DNA from: Clostridiales bacterium
GTDB lineage: Bacteria > Bacillota > Clostridia > Christensenellales > CAG-314
DNA length: 64,000 nucleotides
Reading direction: 5' to 3'
Assembly (NCBI GenBank): GCA_022508345.1
Contig: JAFLVK010000001.1
Span: forward strand, 480,371-544,370
The first letter of the stretch is position 1, and each line of letters opens with the position of its first letter. The notes under the pieces were generated by a model. That model had not been told where the DNA came from and did no database searches. It worked only from the letters and a program-made list of their open reading frames with translations. The position numbers and the translations under genes are program-made. Positions 8,795 to 19,711 of the stretch are shown here, in pieces.

Positions 8795-10804
8795 TTGGAA
8801 CAAAGACGCAGAGGAATTTTATATTCGATACTAGCCCTTGTCGTTGTGGTTGTTCTGTTTATCGTGCTGTGGAACGTCATAGGAAACAACGCCAACGAAA
8901 TCAACGAGACGCAGTTCAGGAATAATCTTGAACATGGCGAATATGTAGAGGTAAAGCTAAATATATACAAGGTAGTAGGCATAAGGGCGGATAAAAAGAC
9001 CGACACGTGTACTATCGTTGACAGAAGTAAGTTCGATGAGTTTGTTAGAGGCGAACTGGAAAAAATTTACGAAGTCAATCCCAATGCAAATTTTAAATAC
9101 ACTGTTGCCGACCCCAACGCAACCAGCTGGACGGACTACCTCTTCCCGGCGCTGTGGATAGCAGTTATCCTTATGTTGGGCGTGTTCATGTTCCGTCAGA
9201 TAGCGCGTCAAAATAATCAAAACATTGATTTCGGCCGTACCAAAGCCCGCGTAGTGCAGAACATGAAGGTGCGTTTTAGCGATGTTGCCGGCGCCGAAGA
9301 GGAAAAGGAAGAATTGCAGGAAATCATCGACTTCCTGAAAGATCCGCGCAAGTTCAACGAGATGGGCGCGCGCATTCCCAAGGGTGTGCTGCTTGTAGGT
9401 CCTCCGGGAACAGGTAAAACGCTGTTTGCCAAGGCAGTTGCAGGCGAAGCGGGCGTTCCGTTCTTCTCCATGAGCGGATCCGACTTCGTGGAAATGTTTG
9501 TCGGCGTAGGCGCAAGCCGTGTAAGAGACTTGTTCGAGCAGGCAAAACGCAACATGCCGTGTATCATATTTATTGACGAAATTGACGCAGTAGGTCGTCA
9601 GCGTGGCGCCGGACTTGGTGGCGGACACGACGAAAGAGAGCAAACGCTCAACCAACTGCTTGTTGAAATGGACGGCTTTGAAACAAGCACCAGCATTATC
9701 GTAATGGCGGCAACCAACCGCGCGGACATACTGGACCCCGCATTGTTGCGCCCAGGTCGTTTCGACAGACAGATTTACGTCAACCGTCCCGACGTTCGCG
9801 GACGTGAAGCAATACTGAAGGTACACGCCCGTAAAAAGCCCATTGGCCCCGACGTAAACTTCCGCACCGTTGCCCGCATAACAGCAGGCTTCACAGGCGC
9901 AGATTTGGAAAATTTGCTCAACGAAGCGGCAATATTGGCAGTGCGCGAGGGACGTCGCGTAATCACCATGGCGGACGTAAACGAAGGCATAAACAAGGTT
10001 GTTATGGGACCGCAAAAGAAATCCCGCCTTGTAACAGAACCGGACAAACGCATTACTGCTTACCATGAATCGGGACACGCTATACTTGCATGTAGCTTGA
10101 AATATTGCAACCCAGTACATGAAGTTACAATCATACCCCGCGGTATGGCGGCAGGCTACACAATGACCCGCCCCGAAAACGACAACAATCACGTTACAAA
10201 GCAGCAGCTGCTGGACGAAATCACCATGACGCTTGGCGGACGCGTTGCTGAAGAATTGATAATCAAAAATATCAGCAGTGGCGCAAGCGGAGATATCAAG
10301 CAGTTGACCAACATTGCACACAGCATGGTAACGGAATGGGGTATGAGCGACCGCATCGGACCGCTGTTTTACGGCAGTGAGGGAGAAGTGTTCGTAGGTA
10401 AAAATTACCAAACGGAAAAGAGCTACTCCGAGGAAATTGCCAACATCATTGACGAGGAAATACGCGAAATAGTGGAAAGCTGCCACAAGCGTGCGACGGA
10501 AATTTTGACCAGTAAAATTGACGTACTGCACAACATGGCGCGCGTGCTGGTGGAAAAGGAAACCATCCACACTGAAGAAGTGGATATGCTCATGAACGGC
10601 AAATCTGTTGAAGATGTGGTAGCATTTATGAATGCGCGTGAGAGCGATTCCAACGCTACTTCAAGTGAGATTGCTACACCTGTTGTGAGTGAAACACCCG
10701 AACAGCCTGCTGAGGCAGAAGAGCAACCCAAGCCCAAAAAAACTAGGGCTAAAAAGGCAGATTCCGAGCAAAACGAAAAAAAGGACGACGAATCGGATAA
10801 CTAA
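8795..10804 (+). CDS. ftsH: ATP-dependent zinc metalloprotease FtsH (TTG start)
   Basis: [51 protein letters not shown] zinc motif, N-terminal TM segments. Confidence 0.98.
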   Translation: MEQRRRGILYSILALVVVVVLFIVLWNVIGNNANEINETQFRNNLEHGEYVEVKLNIYKVVGIRADKKTDTCTIVDRSKFDEFVRGELEKIYEVNPNANFKYTVADPNATSWTDYLFPALWIAVILMLGVFMFRQIARQNNQNIDFGRTKARVVQNMKVRFSDVAGAEEEKEELQEIIDFLKDPRKFNEMGARIPKGVLLVGPPGTGKTLFAKAVAGEAGVPFFSMSGSDFVEMFVGVGASRVRDLFEQAKRNMPCIIFIDEIDAVGRQRGAGLGGGHDEREQTLNQLLVEMDGFETSTSIIVMAATNRADILDPALLRPGRFDRQIYVNRPDVRGREAILKVHARKKPIGPDVNFRTVARITAGFTGADLENLLNEAAILAVREGRRVITMADVNEGINKVVMGPQKKSRLVTEPDKRITAYHESGHAILACSLKYCNPVHEVTIIPRGMAAGYTMTRPENDNNHVTKQQLLDEITMTLGGRVAEELIIKNISSGASGDIKQLTNIAHSMVTEWGMSDRIGPLFYGSEGEVFVGKNYQTEKSYSEEIANIIDEEIREIVESCHKRATEILTSKIDVLHNMARVLVEKETIHTEEVDMLMNGKSVEDVVAFMNARESDSNATSSEIATPVVSETPEQPAEAEEQPKPKKTRAKKADSEQNEKKDDESDN

Positions 10805-10819
10805 ACAATAGAACTGAAA

Positions 10820-10850
10820 AAAGGCACTCCTTATACAGAAGTGCCTTTTT
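10820..10850. terminator. Terminator between convergent ftsH and lipoprotein gene
   Basis: AAAGGCACT-CCTTATACAGA-AGTGCCTTTTTT. Confidence 0.85.
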
Positions 10851-10887
10851 TGTTGTGATAATTTATTTAAAATATTGTTAGCTTTGA

Positions 10888-12021
10888 TTATTCTTCACTA
10901 ACTGCCGGTGACAGTGCTGTCCAAATTTCGCTCCAGTCTGTGGTGTTTTCAGTGTTGGAGTAATTGATTTCGTAAGCAAAGTAACCTACGCGGAAGCGCA
11001 CCGTTGTAAACCTGGAGTCCTTGCTGTTGGGGGTGGTGTACACGTCAAGTTTTTTGTCGCCAAGCTTGATGGTGTCGGGCAAATTCTCCTGCATCATAAA
11101 TGCGTTGTTGCCAACCTTTACGGACACTACGTTGAGTGTGGTTGCCAATACGTTTTCGCCTGTGAGCAATACGTTGTATTCGTAGCTCAGTCCAAAGCTT
11201 GCCGTTTGCAAGGTTTGGTTGTAGGGATTGAATACCGATTTAGAGGGGCTGTCCTGGAAGCTTGATGAGGACTTGTCCAGGCTTCTCAAATACAAGAGAA
11301 TTTGATTGCTGTCAATAAATGTTCCCGCGGAATTTCTGGAGAATTTGTATTCCGTCGTTTCGCCGTTCAGTGTGATTTTCGCAACGGGGCGTTTTTCGGA
11401 ATAGTCGTACACCGTGGAAAGTTCGTAATTTGTGAGCTGTTGTGCTGTTTTACCTGCGTAAAAGCCGTTTACCTTGACTGTTGACGACAGCGGCTTTTGC
11501 TTGTCGGTGTTTTCAAAACGTACAGAAGTTTCCGTTTGTGACCAAAGCACAACAACTTTACTGCCGAATGTGTCTACGGGGTATTTGTCCAGCTGCTCCT
11601 GCGTTGCTGCGGCACTGCGAATTTCGCTGTTTTCTGCGATGTCGGTGTCTTTGTACGCAACGCACATTTCCTGCACGGTCTTGACATCGCAGTATGCCGT
11701 TCCGTCGGCGGAGGGCTTGATGTCAATTGTGTACGAGCCGAGAACAGCCAGCGGTCTTATCTCATCCCAGTTGGTAAATTCGCCGGCAAAAGCAATGTCC
11801 TTGTGGTACTTACCGTTGGCAACGGCAACGCCGTCGGCAGAATAGGCAAGGAAGCTGTTGCTGTCTCCATTGAAGTCGGCAAGAGTGATATTGAATACGT
11901 GCGTTTCTCCGTCTTTATCCCATCTTGTTCTGATGGATGTTGCTGCCGTTTGATTGCAGGCAACAAGGGTCAGAGAAACAGCCAAAATCAAGATTATCAG
12001 TAAAGCAATTTTCTTCTTCAT
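10888..12021 (-). CDS. Putative lipoprotein of unknown function
   Basis: MKKKIALLIILILAVSLTLVACNQ signal peptide with lipobox LVAC. Confidence 0.75.
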   Translation of the reverse strand: MKKKIALLIILILAVSLTLVACNQTAATSIRTRWDKDGETHVFNITLADFNGDSNSFLAYSADGVAVANGKYHKDIAFAGEFTNWDEIRPLAVLGSYTIDIKPSADGTAYCDVKTVQEMCVAYKDTDIAENSEIRSAAATQEQLDKYPVDTFGSKVVVLWSQTETSVRFENTDKQKPLSSTVKVNGFYAGKTAQQLTNYELSTVYDYSEKRPVAKITLNGETTEYKFSRNSAGTFIDSNQILLYLRSLDKSSSSFQDSPSKSVFNPYNQTLQTASFGLSYEYNVLLTGENVLATTLNVVSVKVGNNAFMMQENLPDTIKLGDKKLDVYTTPNSKDSRFTTVRFRVGYFAYEINYSNTENTTDWSEIWTALSPAVSEE

Positions 12022-12142
12022 AATATCTCCGTTAAAATGACGAAATTATTGTTAGATAGTATTATATCATATAATTTCATATATTGCCAACTATTATTAA
12101 AAAAATGCCTCAACCACACCGCCAGCTAAGCATGGCGAGGTG

Positions 12143-12171
12143 TTGCAAATAATGGCAAAAAATGCTACAAT
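12143..12171 (+). promoter_or_regulatory. addB promoter, predicted leaderless
   Basis: TTGCAA, 17 nt, TACAAT (12166-12171) with TGC extension; 7 nt then ATG at 12179; no SD. Confidence 0.65.
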
Positions 12172-12178
12172 ACTGTGT

Positions 12179-15100
12179 ATGATTACAATCTACAAAACAA
12201 ACACAATGGCGGACGCGTCGCGTTACATAACCGACGTAATATCCAGGGTTGACACGCGCAACCTGGACGTTATGCACACGGTAATTGTGCCCGATCGCGC
12301 ATCCCTTGAGGCGGAACGCGCATTGCTTTCGGCTGTAGGTGGCAGCTTCAACGCTCAGGTCAAAACTTTTCGCAGGCTTGCAGCGGATATCCTGCCCAAA
12401 TACGACTACCTGAGCAAGCAAGCGGGCATCATGGCGTTATCTGCCATCATCAAGGACCACAAGGACGAGCTGACCTGCTACGTCAAGGGTGTGGACACCC
12501 CGGGTTTTGTAGAAAACATGTACGACACAATCAGCATGATGAAGTACTGCAAGATAACGCCCAGGCAACTTATGTGCGATTTACCCAAGAGCGTAAAGGG
12601 CAAAGCACAGGATATTGCCCTGCTTTATCAGGCGTACTTGGAGTACACGTCCAACCGCTTTATCGATTCGGCGGACAAGCTGGACCTGCTGTGTGACCAA
12701 ATTGCTAACACGGATATTGCCGCAAAGGGCTACTTTTATCTGTACGACTTCGACAACTTCTCCACACAGGAGCTGGCAATTGTCGAGCAGCTTATGCTGA
12801 AAAGTCGCGGTGTGTACGTTGCGTGCTGTGTAGGCGACGGAAAGCGGGACAAACACCTGTATCTTGACGATATCTACCAGGGTGTACTTGCACTGTGCAA
12901 GCGCAACGGGATTGAACCGCAAATAATATCGGGCAAGAACTTCAAGAACCGCTACGCCGAGCAGATAGGCAAGCATTTGTACCGTTATGACGAATGCTGC
13001 GCCATTGATGCCACGGGATATGCAAGCATTTACGAGGGAACCACGCGCGTAAACGAGGTATATGCGCTGGCGTGCGAAGTACAAAAGTACGTGCGCAACG
13101 GTGGGCGCTTCAGGGATGTGTACGTTGTAACAAGCGACGTTGCCAAGTACCAAAGCGCAATTTCCACAATATTTGACCAGTTTGAAATACCCTACTTTTG
13201 CGACAGGCAGTTTGCCTTGTCCGACCACCCATATGCGCGCTACGTTATCGATTATCTGACGCTACACAAAAACAACGGCAAGTTAAATAGCGTACTGCCC
13301 TTTGTTAAAAACTATCTGTTTTGCGCAGATTTCAGCGGTGACCTGAGCCAAAACGACGACGTTTTCCTGTTTGAAAATTACTGCCTCAAGTACAACGTCT
13401 CCTACCGTTACGACAGCTTTTCGCTGGGCAAGGAGGAAACGTACTTCGAACAGGCGGACGCATTTCGTAGACGGTTCAATGAATTATACACCCAGGTGAA
13501 GATTCCCGAAAGTGCCACGGTTGCAACGTATGTTGAGATTATTCGCAGGCTAATTGAGGTGTCCAACCTTGCCGAGCGTAACAGACTGTTTGCCGAGCAG
13601 CAGGTAAATGTTGGCTTGTCCTTTGAGGCAAAGGTAACTTCCCAGGTGCAGGAAAAATTCGAGGGCGTGCTTACACAGGCGCAGCAGGTGCTGGGTGAAC
13701 GTCACGTTGAGCTTGGCGAATTTATAAAGACGTTAACGGCAGGAGTTGCTTCGGTAAAGGTTTCCGTCATTCCCGTTTACTCCGATTGCGTAATATTTGC
13801 CAACATGGCAAAGGCGCGCAAGCACGACATAAAATTCCTTGCACTGCTGGGTGCAAACTACGGCGCGATGCCCATTGTCAAGAGCGACAGCAAGCTGCTT
13901 TCGGACAGAAACATTGTAGATTTGGTCAACGCAGGTGTCAATGTCGAACCGCAAATATTTACCGAAAACAGGCGTGAGCGATTCAGCCTGTTCCAGCTGT
14001 TGCTTGAGCCCACGCACAAGCTTTACGTATCCTACACGCTGACGGACGGGGCAGATAGCCTGATGCCGTCTCCCTTTGTAAACGAACTTGGGGTGTTGTT
14101 TTTCGCAAACGGGCAGGCACTTGAGCCCACATTGCAAACGGACGAGGACATATACACTGAAAGGCAAGCCATTGCCAAGGTGATACTTAACAACAGGCGC
14201 CTGTGCGACAGTCAAATGGTACATGTACCTTCCTTTAACGCGCTTAGCCAGCTGTTTGCCGACAGCATTGCCCGTTACGCTTTTGCCAAGGACGGCAAGG
14301 CTGTAAGTGTGGACAGGGGTGCGGAATTGTATCTCAAAAACTCCGCAACAAGCGTAAGTCAGCTCACTGATTTCTTCAAATGTCCCTACCGCTTTTACAT
14401 TCAGTACGGCTTGAACGTCAAGCCGCGCTCCGTTGCCGAGCTCAATTCCGCCGAGTTGGGAAACGTGCTGCACGCCGTGTTGGAAGAGTACGTCCGTGAC
14501 ATGGACGTGACGGAAAGCGACGAAGAAACTGCATTGAAAGCAGAAAAGTGGTTCGACTACGCCATGCGCGACGACTTCTACAAGGGGCTGAGAAACGACC
14601 CAAAAATGGTGGGTGTGCTGGAACAGCTGAAAGCGGAAAGCTGCCGCATGTGCAAGGTTGTAAAACAGCAGCTGTCTAGCTCCAACTTCAAGAACCTTGC
14701 AACGGAGCTGGCATTTGGCGGCGGCAACGAATTGCTCCCTGTCGTGGTGGAGTTCACCGACGGCAAGTTCGCGCTTGTGGGAAAGATTGACCGCGTAGAC
14801 GTCAAGGATGGGCGGTTCATAGTAATTGACTACAAGAGCGGTTCCGCTGCCGCAAGCTACCACGAAAAGGATTTGTACATCGGGCACAAGATGCAGCTGC
14901 CCGTCTACGTCAGGGCGGTGGAGCAGATTTACGGCATGCGACCTGCAGGTTTTTACTACTTCAACATGCACGACAATTTCACCGACTTGAATGCCGAAAA
15001 GGTGTACACCTACAACGGCAGAACGCTGGATGACGTGGATGTTGCAAAGGATATCGACACAAACCTGGCAAGCGGAAAGAGCGAAAAGCTGGGGCTGAAG

Positions 15101-15388
15101 CTGAAATCGGACGGCACACTCAGCCACGTCGGAAACAGGCTGCTTAGCGACGCGCAGTTCGACAGCCAGACGGAGTACGCATTTCAGCTGATTAAGCGCG
15201 CAGGCGAACTCATGAAACAGGGCTACGCGGCAGTATCTCCGTACAAGGGCGCTTGCGACTACTGCGATTACAAGGATATTTGCGACTTCGGCGACGTGTA
15301 CACCTACAACGCGCGCGAGGTCAAGGATAGAGTGACTAAGGAAACCATCGATAAAGTAGATAAGGGGGAAAATAATACAAATGAGTAG
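12179..15388 (+). CDS. addB: AddB/RexB-type helicase-nuclease subunit
   Basis: C-terminal PD-(D/E)XK nuclease (LVGKIDRVDVKDGRFIVIDYKSG) and Cys cluster CDYCDYKDIC; upstream of addA. Confidence 0.92.
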   Translation: MITIYKTNTMADASRYITDVISRVDTRNLDVMHTVIVPDRASLEAERALLSAVGGSFNAQVKTFRRLAADILPKYDYLSKQAGIMALSAIIKDHKDELTCYVKGVDTPGFVENMYDTISMMKYCKITPRQLMCDLPKSVKGKAQDIALLYQAYLEYTSNRFIDSADKLDLLCDQIANTDIAAKGYFYLYDFDNFSTQELAIVEQLMLKSRGVYVACCVGDGKRDKHLYLDDIYQGVLALCKRNGIEPQIISGKNFKNRYAEQIGKHLYRYDECCAIDATGYASIYEGTTRVNEVYALACEVQKYVRNGGRFRDVYVVTSDVAKYQSAISTIFDQFEIPYFCDRQFALSDHPYARYVIDYLTLHKNNGKLNSVLPFVKNYLFCADFSGDLSQNDDVFLFENYCLKYNVSYRYDSFSLGKEETYFEQADAFRRRFNELYTQVKIPESATVATYVEIIRRLIEVSNLAERNRLFAEQQVNVGLSFEAKVTSQVQEKFEGVLTQAQQVLGERHVELGEFIKTLTAGVASVKVSVIPVYSDCVIFANMAKARKHDIKFLALLGANYGAMPIVKSDSKLLSDRNIVDLVNAGVNVEPQIFTENRRERFSLFQLLLEPTHKLYVSYTLTDGADSLMPSPFVNELGVLFFANGQALEPTLQTDEDIYTERQAIAKVILNNRRLCDSQMVHVPSFNALSQLFADSIARYAFAKDGKAVSVDRGAELYLKNSATSVSQLTDFFKCPYRFYIQYGLNVKPRSVAELNSAELGNVLHAVLEEYVRDMDVTESDEETALKAEKWFDYAMRDDFYKGLRNDPKMVGVLEQLKAESCRMCKVVKQQLSSSNFKNLATELAFGGGNELLPVVVEFTDGKFALVGKIDRVDVKDGRFIVIDYKSGSAAASYHEKDLYIGHKMQLPVYVRAVEQIYGMRPAGFYYFNMHDNFTDLNAEKVYTYNGRTLDDVDVAKDIDTNLASGKSEKLGLKLKSDGTLSHVGNRLLSDAQFDSQTEYAFQLIKRAGELMKQGYAAVSPYKGACDYCDYKDICDFGDVYTYNAREVKDRVTKETIDKVDKGENNTNE

Positions 15389-18300
15389 AGTATTTACCCC
15401 CTCACAGCAAAACGTAATAGATTTTCGCGGGAAAAACATGCTTGTTTCGGCATCTGCGGGCACAGGTAAAACCACCGTCATGATTGAGCGTATCGTGTCA
15501 ATGATTGAAGAGGGCTACGACGTATCGGAAATTGTGGTGGTGACCTTTACCAACCTTGCCGCTGCCGAAATGAAAGCACGTCTTGCCAACAAGCTTGCGG
15601 AAAAGCGCAATAATCCGCGCATACTTGAGCAAATGGAAAAGCTGGACAGCGCAAGTATATGCACACTGCACTCATTTTGCAGTGAGCTACTCAAAAACTA
15701 CTTCTACGTTGTGGATATAGACCCTGCCTTTACCATTTTGGATAGCGTTACGGTGTCTACTCTGCGCAAAAACACGCTGGACGACCTGTTTGCCGAGTAT
15801 TTTTCGCAAAAGGACGACGTTTTCCGCCGTGTTTACAAAATTTTCGCCACTCACCGTCGCGAAGAGAACTTCAAAAGCACCCTCTTGGCGTTGTACGATT
15901 TCACACGCGGTTTGGAGGACTTCTCCGCGTGGTATCAGGACAAGCGCAACAATTTCCTCAATTTCAGCGACGACAATCCGATAATAAAAACCCTTTTGAC
16001 GGATATTTCGCAATCGGTGGACTACTATCAGCGCAACATGCAGGATATTGCAGAGCGCAGCAAGCAGGAAGAGCTGCCCTACACCGACATGTTCCGCTAC
16101 AATTCCGAGCTGCTGGGCAATATCCGCTTGGATAGGCTGGAAAACGCCATGAACGACCTTGCCAAGGTATCCTTGCAGGCGCTACCCCGCAAAACGAAAA
16201 ATTCGGTGTTTACGGACATTGAGGAAAACATCAGGCAAAACTTCAAGGATCTCAAGGACGACTTCGACAAGTTTGCCGGCAAATACGCAACGCTATGTCG
16301 CGGTGAAAATATCGAAACACTGTGGGAAGAAACAAGGCAATCCACACTTTATACAGACAAGCTCATGGAAATCATTGCAAGGTTTGACGAGCTATTCTAC
16401 CAGGCCAAAAAACAGCGCGGTGGCGTGGACTTCAACGATTTGGAGCACCTCACCTTGCAGCTTTTGTGCGATGATGAAACACTTGCGGAAATTCGCAACA
16501 GGTACAAGCTGGTATTCGTGGACGAATATCAGGACACCAACCCAGTGCAGGAAGCTATTGTGTCGCGGCTGGCAAAAGACAACAATCTGTTCATGGTGGG
16601 GGATGTGAAGCAGTCAATTTACGGCTTCCGCGGTTGCGAGCCTGCAATATTTGTGGACAAGTACGAACGGTACAAGCAAGACGGCAGTGGCTGTGTGGAG
16701 GAGCTGAACGACAACTTCCGTTCCAACAACGAAATACTTGATTTCGTCAACATTGTATTCAACGGAATAATGACGGCTGGCTTCGGCAAGGTTGATTACA
16801 AAAATTCCGCTCAGCTCAAGGGCACTACGCCCCCGTCGTTGAAAACGCCCTCAACGCGCATTGACCTCATATTAAAGGAAGAGCGGGAGAAATCGGAAAT
16901 AGACAGCTTGTACGACATTACGGAAGACACTGCCGAAAACGTCGGCGTACAGCAGGGCGAACTGATTGCAAAGCGGATAAAAGAATACGTCGGCATGGCG
17001 TATCGCGACAAAAACGGCAAAGCATGCCGCATAGGGTATGGCGATATTGTCATTCTCATGCGCGGGCTCACAGGCAGGGCGATAGATATCTACAACACCC
17101 TTGTTACGCACAACATTCCCGTATCGGCGGGGTTTAAGGTGGACGGCTTCTCCAGCAAGGAGGTGCGCGACCTTGTAACGCTGCTGCGCGTAATTGACAA
17201 CCCCTACAACGACGTGTACCTGATTGGCGCCAGCCTCAGCTCCTTTGGCGGATTTACCGAAAGGGAGCTTGGTACAATTCGCCTGGATACCGACGGGCGT
17301 ATACCCTTTTACGACCGCATGAAAGAATATGCCGAAAAGGGTGAAAACGTCGAAATCGTAGGTAAAATACAAGTTTTCTTGGAATTTTTGCGCAAGCTTC
17401 GCTTTTACTCGCGTAGTGCCAAGGTGGACGAAATTGCCCTGTACATCATGAGGGAAAAGGACTACCACCTGTATGTGCAAAGCCTGCCCAACGGAGGCAT
17501 GAGGCTTGCCAAGCTTTACGCCTTTATCGACAGTGTAAAGGACGCCACCTACAATCAAACTGTGGACAAGTTTCTTTCGTTCGTGGACGAAACGGAGGAC
17601 AAGCATGCGGAAAGCGGCTTGAGCAACGGTAACACAGTGCGGCTAATGACAATGCACGCAAGTAAAGGCTTGGAATTCCCCGTAGTGATACTTGCAGGTG
17701 TTGAAACGCAGTTCAACTTCGACAACAACACAGTGGAAACAAATACCGACCTGGGGTTGGCAATTCGCTACTACAATTTCCAAAACATGCGCGTTGCCGA
17801 TACCCTTGGTGCAACGGCATGCGGCATGTTCAACAAGACAAAGCAGCGCGAAGAGGAAATGCGCCTGTTGTACGTTGCAATGACGCGCGCCAAGTTCGCA
17901 CTTAACATCGTGGGCACCGTGTCCGACAAGCAGCTAAAGGCATTGCCAAAGCTGCCGGCAAAAGCTGTCACCCACCTAGATTGGCTGATGATTGCAATAA
18001 AAGATCAGCTGAAGCTGCCCAAGCTGTCACCTGGGTTGGAAATTAACGTAATTGACAGCCTTTACGACGACGAGGACGGTGTGGAAAAAGCAGACTACCT
18101 GTGCGAACAAACGGTAAGTGTGGAAGAGGTACAGCGCAAGCTCAGCTACAACTACAAGTACGCCGACCAAACGCTAATGCCCAGCAAGGTGGTTAGCTCG
18201 GCGCTGGACAAGGAATATCTTGACATAACGGAAGAACCGCAGGCGGAGCACACGCTTAACGTCAACAACGACCGCAACTTTATCGGTACGGCATATCACA

Positions 18301-18761
18301 AGGTGTATCAGTACGTCAGTTATACGGCTAGCATTGAGGAAATTCGCCAGCTGATTGACAGCCTGGTGTGCGACGGCAAGATTGAACAGAAATTTGCCAA
18401 CAAGCTGGATGTTAAGCTGATATACGACACTTTACGCAACCCAGATTTACAAAAACTGCTAAAAAACGGCAAGGTGTATCACGAAATACCCTTTATGCTG
18501 TATGTGCCTTACGACCGTGTTGCCAAGGACAAAAGATTTAGTGACGATGTGATGCTGCAGGGCGTAATCGACCTACTTGTTATTGACCAAGACAAAGCAG
18601 TGGTGATAGATTTCAAATACACATCACGCAGCGACCTTGTGGAGCAAAATTATACTGCACAGCTCAACAGCTACAAGCTGGCTGTTCAGCGCATTTGTGG
18701 AATAGACGACGTAGCCGCGTATGTGCTGTCCATTGAGGATAACAAACTTATAAAAATGTAA
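15381..18761 (+). CDS. addA: AddA/RexA-type helicase-nuclease subunit
   Basis: SASAGTGKTTVMIERI Walker A, VDEYQDTNPVQ, VGDVKQSIYGFRGC, MTMHASKGLEFPVV, C-terminal nuclease VIDFKYT; overlaps addB by 8 nt. Confidence 0.97.
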   Translation: MSRVFTPSQQNVIDFRGKNMLVSASAGTGKTTVMIERIVSMIEEGYDVSEIVVVTFTNLAAAEMKARLANKLAEKRNNPRILEQMEKLDSASICTLHSFCSELLKNYFYVVDIDPAFTILDSVTVSTLRKNTLDDLFAEYFSQKDDVFRRVYKIFATHRREENFKSTLLALYDFTRGLEDFSAWYQDKRNNFLNFSDDNPIIKTLLTDISQSVDYYQRNMQDIAERSKQEELPYTDMFRYNSELLGNIRLDRLENAMNDLAKVSLQALPRKTKNSVFTDIEENIRQNFKDLKDDFDKFAGKYATLCRGENIETLWEETRQSTLYTDKLMEIIARFDELFYQAKKQRGGVDFNDLEHLTLQLLCDDETLAEIRNRYKLVFVDEYQDTNPVQEAIVSRLAKDNNLFMVGDVKQSIYGFRGCEPAIFVDKYERYKQDGSGCVEELNDNFRSNNEILDFVNIVFNGIMTAGFGKVDYKNSAQLKGTTPPSLKTPSTRIDLILKEEREKSEIDSLYDITEDTAENVGVQQGELIAKRIKEYVGMAYRDKNGKACRIGYGDIVILMRGLTGRAIDIYNTLVTHNIPVSAGFKVDGFSSKEVRDLVTLLRVIDNPYNDVYLIGASLSSFGGFTERELGTIRLDTDGRIPFYDRMKEYAEKGENVEIVGKIQVFLEFLRKLRFYSRSAKVDEIALYIMREKDYHLYVQSLPNGGMRLAKLYAFIDSVKDATYNQTVDKFLSFVDETEDKHAESGLSNGNTVRLMTMHASKGLEFPVVILAGVETQFNFDNNTVETNTDLGLAIRYYNFQNMRVADTLGATACGMFNKTKQREEEMRLLYVAMTRAKFALNIVGTVSDKQLKALPKLPAKAVTHLDWLMIAIKDQLKLPKLSPGLEINVIDSLYDDEDGVEKADYLCEQTVSVEEVQRKLSYNYKYADQTLMPSKVVSSALDKEYLDITEEPQAEHTLNVNNDRNFIGTAYHKVYQYVSYTASIEEIRQLIDSLVCDGKIEQKFANKLDVKLIYDTLRNPDLQKLLKNGKVYHEIPFMLYVPYDRVAKDKRFSDDVMLQGVIDLLVIDQDKAVVIDFKYTSRSDLVEQNYTAQLNSYKLAVQRICGIDDVAAYVLSIEDNKLIKM

Positions 18762-18801
18762 TACGTTTGAACCGTGTTTAATAGGTCAATACTCAACCTA
18801 A

Positions 18802-19569
18802 ATGGAGGTTAGTATGGATTATATCAACACGGTTTTCAATTTTCTACATGCTTACAGCATTGTTATCTTGCCGCTGGCACTGGCAATAATCTTCCTGTTT
18901 GGGCTTGCCAATTGGCTGTCAAACCCCTACCGCAAGCAGAACAAAAAGCTGAATGTGTGCTACAAGGGTGTTTGCTCCCATCCCGACAGTGTGTCGAAAT
19001 ATGCCGACAAATTGCCCGAAGAATATCGCCGTCAGTGGCGCGTTGTTGTCAACTGCGGTGCAAAGCCCTCATTGGCATTTGAGTTCGTGCCCAAGCGCAA
19101 GCGTTCGCACCTGTTGTGGCTATTTGTAATTGCCGCTGTTTTATGCGCAACGTATGTAGCGGTGTATTTCGTAACGGCACGCTACTTCAGCTATTTGATA
19201 TTCCAAGTTGTGTTCTGGTTCGCGTTCGGGCTTGTTTTGGTTGCTAACAGGGCGGTAAAAATCAGCCAGGAAAGACGTGCAAGAAAAGTTTTGGCAAAGC
19301 TTGTATCTCAACTGAACAAATGCGCCCCCTACAGCTGCGACATAGTGGAGGATACTGTAAAGCAGCTTCAGCAGCTAAACCGCCACGAGGTAAACGACAC
19401 CATTGTGGGCAAGGCTTCGGAGCTACTTCGCAACAAGGGATTGGAATCAAACCGCAGTGTGGAAGAGCAACGCAGGCTCAACAGTGCCTTGAACGGACTG
19501 CTTCAGGCATATGCCCGCAACGCAAGGAGACTCGGGAATTCCGCTAAAAACGGCTTCGCTTCGCTCTAG
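18802..19569 (+). CDS. Hypothetical membrane protein
   Basis: 255 aa, SD TGGAGG (alternative start 18814), about three hydrophobic segments. Confidence 0.7.
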   Translation: MEVSMDYINTVFNFLHAYSIVILPLALAIIFLFGLANWLSNPYRKQNKKLNVCYKGVCSHPDSVSKYADKLPEEYRRQWRVVVNCGAKPSLAFEFVPKRKRSHLLWLFVIAAVLCATYVAVYFVTARYFSYLIFQVVFWFAFGLVLVANRAVKISQERRARKVLAKLVSQLNKCAPYSCDIVEDTVKQLQQLNRHEVNDTIVGKASELLRNKGLESNRSVEEQRRLNSALNGLLQAYARNARRLGNSAKNGFASL

Positions 19570-19667
19570 TAGTTAATAGTTCAACATTTACAGGAAACAA
19601 CCGCTCGTTGCAGATTGTTTTGTAGCGGAACACTCTCGTCTCTGATGTGACGGTTGCAAAATCTAAG

Positions 19668-19690
19668 AAAGCCGACTTGCCGTCGGCTTT
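19668..19690 (+). terminator. Terminator overlapping uvrC promoter
   Basis: AAAGCCGAC-TTGCC-GTCGGCTTT then TATTTAT. Confidence 0.65.
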
Positions 19691-19705
19691 TATTTATGGT
19701 ATACT
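19677..19705 (+). promoter_or_regulatory. uvrC promoter, predicted leaderless
   Basis: TTGCCG (19677-19682), 17 nt, TGG-TATACT (19700-19705), 6 nt to ATG 19712. Confidence 0.65.
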
Positions 19706-19711
19706 TTATAT

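Noticed and set aside
8957-10570. 537-aa minus-strand ORF opposite ftsH
   Set aside because: Antisense shadow of ftsH; no domain signature or SD.
13733-15481. 582-aa minus-strand ORF opposite addB
   Set aside because: Antisense to a clear addB; no recognisable motifs, Cys/His/Val-rich composition typical of shadow ORFs.
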